Under the pieces are notes generated by a model that was given only the letters and a program-made list of their open reading frames with translations, was not told the DNA's origin and did no database searches. The position numbers were made by a program, and so were the translations under genes. DNA of 64,000 nt from Streptomyces soli (GTDB lineage Bacteria > Actinomycetota > Actinomycetes > Streptomycetales > Streptomycetaceae), in contig NZ_RJVR01000126.1 of NCBI RefSeq assembly GCF_003999195.1, positions 55,438 through 119,437 on the forward strand, written 5' to 3'. Below are positions 59,481 through 64,000 of this stretch, piece after piece (position 1 is the first letter of the stretch; every line of letters begins with the position of its first letter).

Positions 59481-61976
59481 TCACTCGGGCTCGCGCGGCG
59501 GCACCATGATCTCGCTCCACACCTGCTTGCCCCCGCCGAGCGGCACCGAGCCCCAGGACGCCGACACCGCCTCGACCAGGAGGATGCCCCGGCCACCGGT
59601 CGACTCCCAATCCACGATCACCGGCTTGGCGGGCGCCCGGGGCGACGAATCGGTCACCGCGACCCGCAGGCGGTCCGGGCCGAGCGTGAAGTCGAGGCGC
59701 ACCTCGCCCGTCGTGTGCTTCAGGGCGTTGGTGACCAGTTCGGAGACGACCAGCAGGACCACATCTGCCACCTCCGTGATCTTCCAGTCGCGCAGGGTGC
59801 GGGCGGTGAAACGGCGCGCGTGCATGACGGCGTCCGGCAGCCGCCACACGGTCCAGTTGGCCCGTATCGGCCGGACCTTCATCCCGTCGTAGCGCAGGAG
59901 CAGCAGCGCGACGTCGTCTTCGCGCCGGCTGCGGTCGCCCAGCAGGTCGTCGGCCAGTTGCCCGGCGTCCGACGGATCGCCGGCGGAGAGCACGGCCCGC
60001 ATGCGCCGCAGACCCTCGTCCAGGTGCAGGCTCGCGGACTCGACCAGGCCGTCCGTCAGCAGTACGAGAACGGTGCCCGGGCTCAGCCCGACCGAAGTCA
60101 TGGGGAAATCCGCATCCGCGAGCACCCCCAGCGGCAGACCGCCCTCGGCGGTCACCTCCTCGGTGCCGCCGTCCGGGAGCCGCAGCAGCGGCGGCAGATG
60201 TCCCGCCCGGACGAACCAGGCGTTGCCCTCCTCCAAGTCCAGGTCGACGTAGCAGCAGGTGGCGAACAGGTCGGTCTCCATGCCGACGAGCAGCCGGTTG
60301 GCGTGCGAGACGACCACATCGGGCGGGTGGCCCTCCACCGCGTAGGCCCTGATCGCCGTACGCATCTGCCCCATGATCGCGGCGGCGCCGGCGCTGTGGC
60401 CCTGGACGTCCCCGATGACCAGCGCCACGCGGTTCTCGGAGAGGGCTATGACGTCGTACCAGTCGCCGCCCACCTGGAGCCCCCTCATGGCGGGCAGGTA
60501 GCGGGCGACGGCCACCCCGCCGGGCAGCTTCGGCAGCCTGCGGGGCAGCAGGCTGCGCTGGAGCATCGTGGCGAGTTCCTGCTCGGCGTCGTGCGCGTGC
60601 GCCCGCATCAGAGCCTGTCCGACCAGTCCCGCCGTCGCGGTCAGCATCGACCGCTCCTCGGGGGCGAACTCGTGCGGCTCGTCCCAGCCGATCAGGCAGA
60701 CGCCCGCCACCCGGCCCTGCGCCGGCAGCGGCAGCACGGCGAGCCCGCCGGGGCCGACCCCCGCGAGACCGGGTTCGAGCGCGGAGTCCGCGGGCCACAG
60801 GCTCGTACGGCCCTGCCGCAGCGCCGACTCCAGCGTCGGCAGCTCGCGGATCGGCGCGTCGGGCCACTCGGAGCGCCATTCCGCCCGCCACACCTCCGGC
60901 CACGCGCTGTGCTGCGGTGGGTCGAGGACGGTGACCACCAGCCGGTCGCCCTCGGTCTCGGCGAGCGCCACCCTCGCGGCTCCCAGCGGCTCGCGCAGCG
61001 CGGACGCCACCACGCGGCTGACCTCGCTGATGGTCATGGCGTTGGCGAGCCTCGCGGACAGCAGCTGTACCCGGGAGATCTCGTCGACACCGGTCCGCAG
61101 ATACGAGGCGTCGGCGACCACGCCCACCACCCGGTCCGGCGTGCCGGAGGCGTCGGCCAGCAACCGGCTCCGGACACGCAGCCAGCGCAGCTCGCCGCTG
61201 GGCCGCCGGACCCGGAACTCCAGTTCCCGGCCTCCGGAGGGCATGTGGCCCGGATCGACCATGGACATCAGTGCGGGCAGGTCTTCCGGCACCGCGAGCG
61301 CGAGCAGGGACTCGCCCCTGCCGTCGTAGCCGTCCGGGTCGATGCCGGCCAGCTCCAGCAGCCGCGCGTCCGCGTCGATCCGCCCCGTGCTGAGGTCCAC
61401 GGTGAAGGAACCGACGTGGAGCCGGTCCAGGGCGGGCGCCAGAAGCAACCGAGGCTCACCGTGCCTGGCCCGCAGCCGTGCGGCGACCTGGGCGGCGTAC
61501 GTCTCCAGGAAGCCGCGCTGCTCGGCGCCGAAGCCGTCCGGGGTGTCCCCCACCAGGACCAGGCAGCCCCGCGGCTCGCCGCGCGCCCTGAGCGGCAGCG
61601 CGCCCAGCGACGCCTCGGGGGGAAGCGTCCCCTCGCCGTTCTCGCGGTACGCGGCGAGGGCCGCCGAGTCCAGCCACAGAGGCCGGTCGGCGCCGAAGGC
61701 GTCGGCCACGGGCGAGGCACCTGACAGGGAGTACGTCTCCGGCAGCCCGTACATGGCGGCGGGGCCCCCGGCCGTCTCGACCAGCCGCAGCCGGTCCGCG
61801 TCGTCGCCCAGCTCGTATACAGCGGCCAGCACCGCCCCGGCGAACGCCAGGACCTGCTCGCCCAGCGCCTCCTCCGGCGCCGGAGAGGACGCGGCGGCGT
61901 CATCCGCCCCGGCCACGTCTGCTCTCGGCCCCGAGACACCGACCCCGGCGCCGCCATCGTTGGGCAGGGCGCTCAC
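59481..61976 (-). CDS. GAF/PAS/GAF SpoIIE phosphatase with HATPase domain (catalytically complete)
   Basis: 831 residues. N-terminal GAF-like (about 40-170), PAS (about 185-290), a second GAF-like (about 300-470), SpoIIE/PP2C (about 485-690: QVGGDWYDVIAL, VIGDVQGHSAGA, VLLTDGLVES, REDDVALLLLR) and HATPase (about 700-825: SELVTNALKH, STGGRGILLVEAV). All metal-binding Asp positions are present, unlike the homologue at 1619. It likely regulates a sigma factor through both dephosphorylation and kinase activity in response to GAF/PAS ligands. ATG at 61976. Confidence 0.93.
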   Translation of the reverse strand: MSALPNDGGAGVGVSGPRADVAGADDAAASSPAPEEALGEQVLAFAGAVLAAVYELGDDADRLRLVETAGGPAAMYGLPETYSLSGASPVADAFGADRPLWLDSAALAAYRENGEGTLPPEASLGALPLRARGEPRGCLVLVGDTPDGFGAEQRGFLETYAAQVAARLRARHGEPRLLLAPALDRLHVGSFTVDLSTGRIDADARLLELAGIDPDGYDGRGESLLALAVPEDLPALMSMVDPGHMPSGGRELEFRVRRPSGELRWLRVRSRLLADASGTPDRVVGVVADASYLRTGVDEISRVQLLSARLANAMTISEVSRVVASALREPLGAARVALAETEGDRLVVTVLDPPQHSAWPEVWRAEWRSEWPDAPIRELPTLESALRQGRTSLWPADSALEPGLAGVGPGGLAVLPLPAQGRVAGVCLIGWDEPHEFAPEERSMLTATAGLVGQALMRAHAHDAEQELATMLQRSLLPRRLPKLPGGVAVARYLPAMRGLQVGGDWYDVIALSENRVALVIGDVQGHSAGAAAIMGQMRTAIRAYAVEGHPPDVVVSHANRLLVGMETDLFATCCYVDLDLEEGNAWFVRAGHLPPLLRLPDGGTEEVTAEGGLPLGVLADADFPMTSVGLSPGTVLVLLTDGLVESASLHLDEGLRRMRAVLSAGDPSDAGQLADDLLGDRSRREDDVALLLLRYDGMKVRPIRANWTVWRLPDAVMHARRFTARTLRDWKITEVADVVLLVVSELVTNALKHTTGEVRLDFTLGPDRLRVAVTDSSPRAPAKPVIVDWESTGGRGILLVEAVSASWGSVPLGGGKQVWSEIMVPPREPE

Positions 61977-62153
61977 ACCAATCAGAATGGCACAGCCGCT
62001 GGACCCGCGAGAGGTGAGCGGTCCAGGCCATTCACCCGGGCGGCTCCCCCCCGGGCGCCCAGGTGGTCACCGGCACCGCCACCGGCCCTGGCTCGACCGG
62101 CCCGGGCCATCGACGCCGGGCACCTGGCCGGTACATATGGGTGACGGCCCGTT

Positions 62154-62341
62154 AGGCCCTGTGCGGGCGATCACGAACGGCCCCTTCGCCGCTCCCCCAG
62201 CCTGGCGGCTGGGAGGTGCCCCCACCGGCCGAAGGCTGAGGGAGAGTACCCCCAGCGCCTTGCGATGGACCGCACCAGACGACGCCGCTGTGACATCAGC
62301 CGCTGGCGCGGCGGGCGCCCGGGATCGCCCGGACAGGGCCT
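62154..62341. repeat. MITE-like hairpin element B
   Basis: Inverted 19-base arms with one mismatch (62154-62172 and 62323-62341; AGGCCCTGTGCGGGCGATC). The sequence is related to element A: termini share AGGGCCTGTCCGGSCGATC, and both contain GCGCCTTGCGAT (as its reverse in A). About 188 bases, no ORF, in the 555-base gap between the SpoIIE gene and the peroxidase gene. Confidence 0.65.
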
Positions 62342-62530
62342 CATACCCGTCGAGGCCTTGCCGGCGAGGTGCGTCGGCCTGCTCGCCCACGGATCCTGGC
62401 CCGGCGTCAGATCACCACGGGCCCGACCCTCCGGGATGCCCACGGGCGGATCAGGGGCCCGCGTGGGAAGATCGGGCCCGACGGTGGGGTTGAGACGGAC
62501 GACAACCCGTTGACCGAGGAGTTACGAATC

Positions 62531-63019
62531 GTGAGCCTGTACGACATTCCCCTGCGTACCCTGTCCGGTGAGCCCGCCTCCCTCGCCGACTACCGGGACC
62601 AGGCGCTGCTGATCGTGAACGTCGCCTCCAAGTGCGGGCTCACCCCGCAGTACGAGGGCCTGGAGCGGCTGCAGAAGCGATACGCGGACCGTGGCTTCAG
62701 CGTGCTGGGCTTCCCCAGCAACCAGTTCGGCGGGCAGGAGCCGGGGTCGTCCGAGGAGATCGCGACCTTCTGCTCCGCGACGTACGGGGTGAGTTTCCCG
62801 CTCTTCGAGAAGGCGGACGTCAACGGCGACGACCGGCAGCCGCTGTACACGGCGCTGACCGAGACGCCGGACGCGGCGGGCGAGGCCGGCGACGTCCAGT
62901 GGAACTTCGAGAAGTTCGTCATCGACGGGAAGGGCGAGGTCATCGGCCGCTTCCGCCCCCGTACCGAGCCCGAGGCCGAGGAGATCACCTCCGCCATCGA
63001 GGCCGCCCTCCCGCGTTGA
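62531..63019 (+). CDS. Glutathione-peroxidase family thiol peroxidase
   Basis: 162 residues. SKCGLTPQY with a catalytic Cys (C35, not Sec), GFPSNQFGGQEPG (Gln) and WNFEKFVIDG (Trp, Asn). Cys-type GPx proteins of bacteria use thioredoxin or mycothiol. GTG at 62531 with GAGGAG nine bases before decides the start. The stop overlaps the next gene's TTG (TTGA). Confidence 0.92.
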   Translation: MSLYDIPLRTLSGEPASLADYRDQALLIVNVASKCGLTPQYEGLERLQKRYADRGFSVLGFPSNQFGGQEPGSSEEIATFCSATYGVSFPLFEKADVNGDDRQPLYTALTETPDAAGEAGDVQWNFEKFVIDGKGEVIGRFRPRTEPEAEEITSAIEAALPR

Positions 63020-63735
63020 CCCGCTCCCTCCGCCTCGCTGTGGCCTGCGCCGCCGTGCTGGCCTCCGTTGCCGGCTCGGCGGGCGCGGGCCGGCGCGTCC
63101 CCGGGACGTCGCTGCCGGCGCGCCTGACCGACACGGGCGGCGGTACGCAACTCGTCACGGCCGAGGCGGAGGGACCCGGCTCCACCACCGGCACCGTGAC
63201 CTGGTGGGACCTGCGTGACGGGCGGTGGACCGAGGCGGGCTCTGCGCCGGCCCGCTTCGGCGCCCACGGCCTCGCCGAGGGCGCAAGCCGCCGGCAGAGC
63301 ACCTACACGACGCCGACCGGGCTGTACGACCTGCCCTTCGCCTTCGGCATCGACCCGGCGCCGCGCGGCACCCGGACCGCGTACCGCCGCGTCACCGCGA
63401 CCTCGTGGTGGTGCGAGGACAACGCCTCCGCCGACTACAACCGCTGGGTCCAGCCGCTGCCCGCCGACTGCGCCCCCGGCGAGGCCGAGCGGCTGAACGC
63501 GTACCCCGTCCAGTACGGCCGGGCGATGGTCATCGGCTTCAACTACGCCAAGCCCGTCCGGAATCGGGGTGCCGGGATCTTCCTGCACGTCAACGGCCGT
63601 GGCGCGACGGCCGGTTGCGTATCCGTACCGGCGGCGGCGATGAGCCGGATCCTGCGCTGGGCGGACCCGGCGGCCGGCCCGCACATCGCGATCGGCACCA
63701 CCGGCGCCGGGTCCCTGGCCATCACCGGCTACTGA
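63016..63735 (+). CDS. Exported L,D-transpeptidase-like protein
   Basis: 239 residues. TTG at 63016 overlaps the peroxidase TGA (TTGA) and gives a clear signal peptide (RLAVACAAVLASVAGSAGAG). The body is like YkuD-fold and Streptomyces secreted proteins: SRRQSTYTTPTGLYDLPFAFG and the nucleophile block HVNGRGATAGCVSVP. Catalytic His and Cys in this HxxxxxxxxCxxxP pattern are consistent with an L,D-transpeptidase; true activity unproven. Confidence 0.78.
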   Translation: MTRSLRLAVACAAVLASVAGSAGAGRRVPGTSLPARLTDTGGGTQLVTAEAEGPGSTTGTVTWWDLRDGRWTEAGSAPARFGAHGLAEGASRRQSTYTTPTGLYDLPFAFGIDPAPRGTRTAYRRVTATSWWCEDNASADYNRWVQPLPADCAPGEAERLNAYPVQYGRAMVIGFNYAKPVRNRGAGIFLHVNGRGATAGCVSVPAAAMSRILRWADPAAGPHIAIGTTGAGSLAITGY

Positions 63736-63833
63736 CCGCCAAGTAGCGCCCCGCGTACCCTGGAGGGCAGCCGCCGGTCGATGGCGTCCTGGCCGGCCCC
63801 AGCTCGCACTCACACCACGTCAAGGATGCCCTC

Positions 63834-64000
63834 TTGCCTCTCCATAAGTTGCCGGCCTGGCTTGCCCACCCCCTGCGCTGGCAGCGGTTGCCCGTGCCGT
63901 GGGCGGCGGTGGCGCGCGGGACGCTCGCGGCGGGACCGCTGCTGGCGGCGGGGATCGGGGCCGGGCGGCCGGAGGCGGGCGTCCTGGCGGCGCTGGGCGC
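63834..64000 (+). CDS. FUSC-family membrane protein (5' end only)
   Basis: TTG at 63834 with AAGGAT eight bases before opens LPLHKLPAWLAHPLRWQRLPVPWAAVARGTLAAGPLLAAGIGAGRPEAGVLAALGA, the start of a FUSC/aromatic-acid exporter family protein. Only 55 codons are inside the window. Frame stays open to the end. Confidence 0.65.
   Translation, partial: MPLHKLPAWLAHPLRWQRLPVPWAAVARGTLAAGPLLAAGIGAGRPEAGVLAALG

Overview
The window is high-GC DNA (about 70%) from a streptomycete or close relative. The signs are GTG and TTG starts, many ATGA/GTGA/TGATG overlaps, F420-dependent oxidoreductases, SpoIIE-type phosphatase/kinase proteins, a DUF397/XRE-DUF5753/ATPase regulatory set, TerB, and FUSC and MDMPI families. 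No rRNA, tRNA, ribosomal or core biosynthetic operon was seen. About ten genes are truncated or decayed, and there is an intact IS200/IS605-type element and two short hairpin (MITE-like) elements. This is best read as an accessory or variable chromosomal region.

Layout. 1-6.4 kb: NarL-type two-component pair (kinase cut by the window edge), a SpoIIE-like protein with a wrecked phosphatase site, a HisRS-like orphan, a hemerythrin-like protein plus SDR, and a proline-rich membrane protein. 6.5-9.4 kb: flavin-transfer module 1 (FMN-bind protein, ferric-reductase-like flavocytochrome, ApbE). 9.6-16.6 kb: TetR/SDR divergon with a double operator, DUF427, a Cys-rich pentapeptide protein, a broken GNAT, DksA-like, AKR, PPOX and PhyH proteins. 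16.5-22.5 kb: NlpC/P60, glutaredoxin, P450, GlsB/YeaQ-like, TerB and two F420-type enzymes. 22.8-26.9 kb: ArsR/SRPBCC pair with twin operators, a VOC/MDMPI chimera, an alpha/beta hydrolase and a transmembrane PstS-like protein. 27-30.4 kb: SAM methyltransferase, DUF397, XRE-DUF5753, anti-sigma-type ATPase, GNAT. 30.5-32.3 kb: the transposon, with intact TnpA and TnpB, sitting in the 3' end of an XRE regulator. 33-36 kb: HAD protein, a cluster of gene fragments, DUF4291, MDMPI, DUF402. 36.4-41.5 kb: amidase, truncated APC permease, HpPgdA/cyclic-imidase-like hydrolase, Asp/Glu-racemase-fold enzyme and a FadR-type regulator, with two GGTCAGACC operators between the divergent arms. 43-46.5 kb: flavin-transfer module 2 (ferredoxin, NuoF-like, membrane cytochrome-like protein, ApbE, Ser-rich mini-protein). 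47-54.8 kb: acyl-CoA carboxylase/dehydrogenase/ligase/hydratase operon with TetR. 54.9-64 kb: MDMPI, acyl-ACP desaturase, DDAH, ABC-F, a catalytically complete SpoIIE protein, glutathione peroxidase, an L,D-transpeptidase-like protein and the start of a FUSC protein.

Main themes. Two different ApbE-centred electron-transfer modules probably carry electrons from NAD(P)H across the membrane to covalently flavinylated proteins. Two catabolic units (an imide/amide cluster under a FadR-type regulator and a branched acyl-CoA carboxylase operon under TetR) would feed central metabolism. Several regulators sit next to palindromes that are likely their own operators. All functional statements rest on motif reading; no database search was run.
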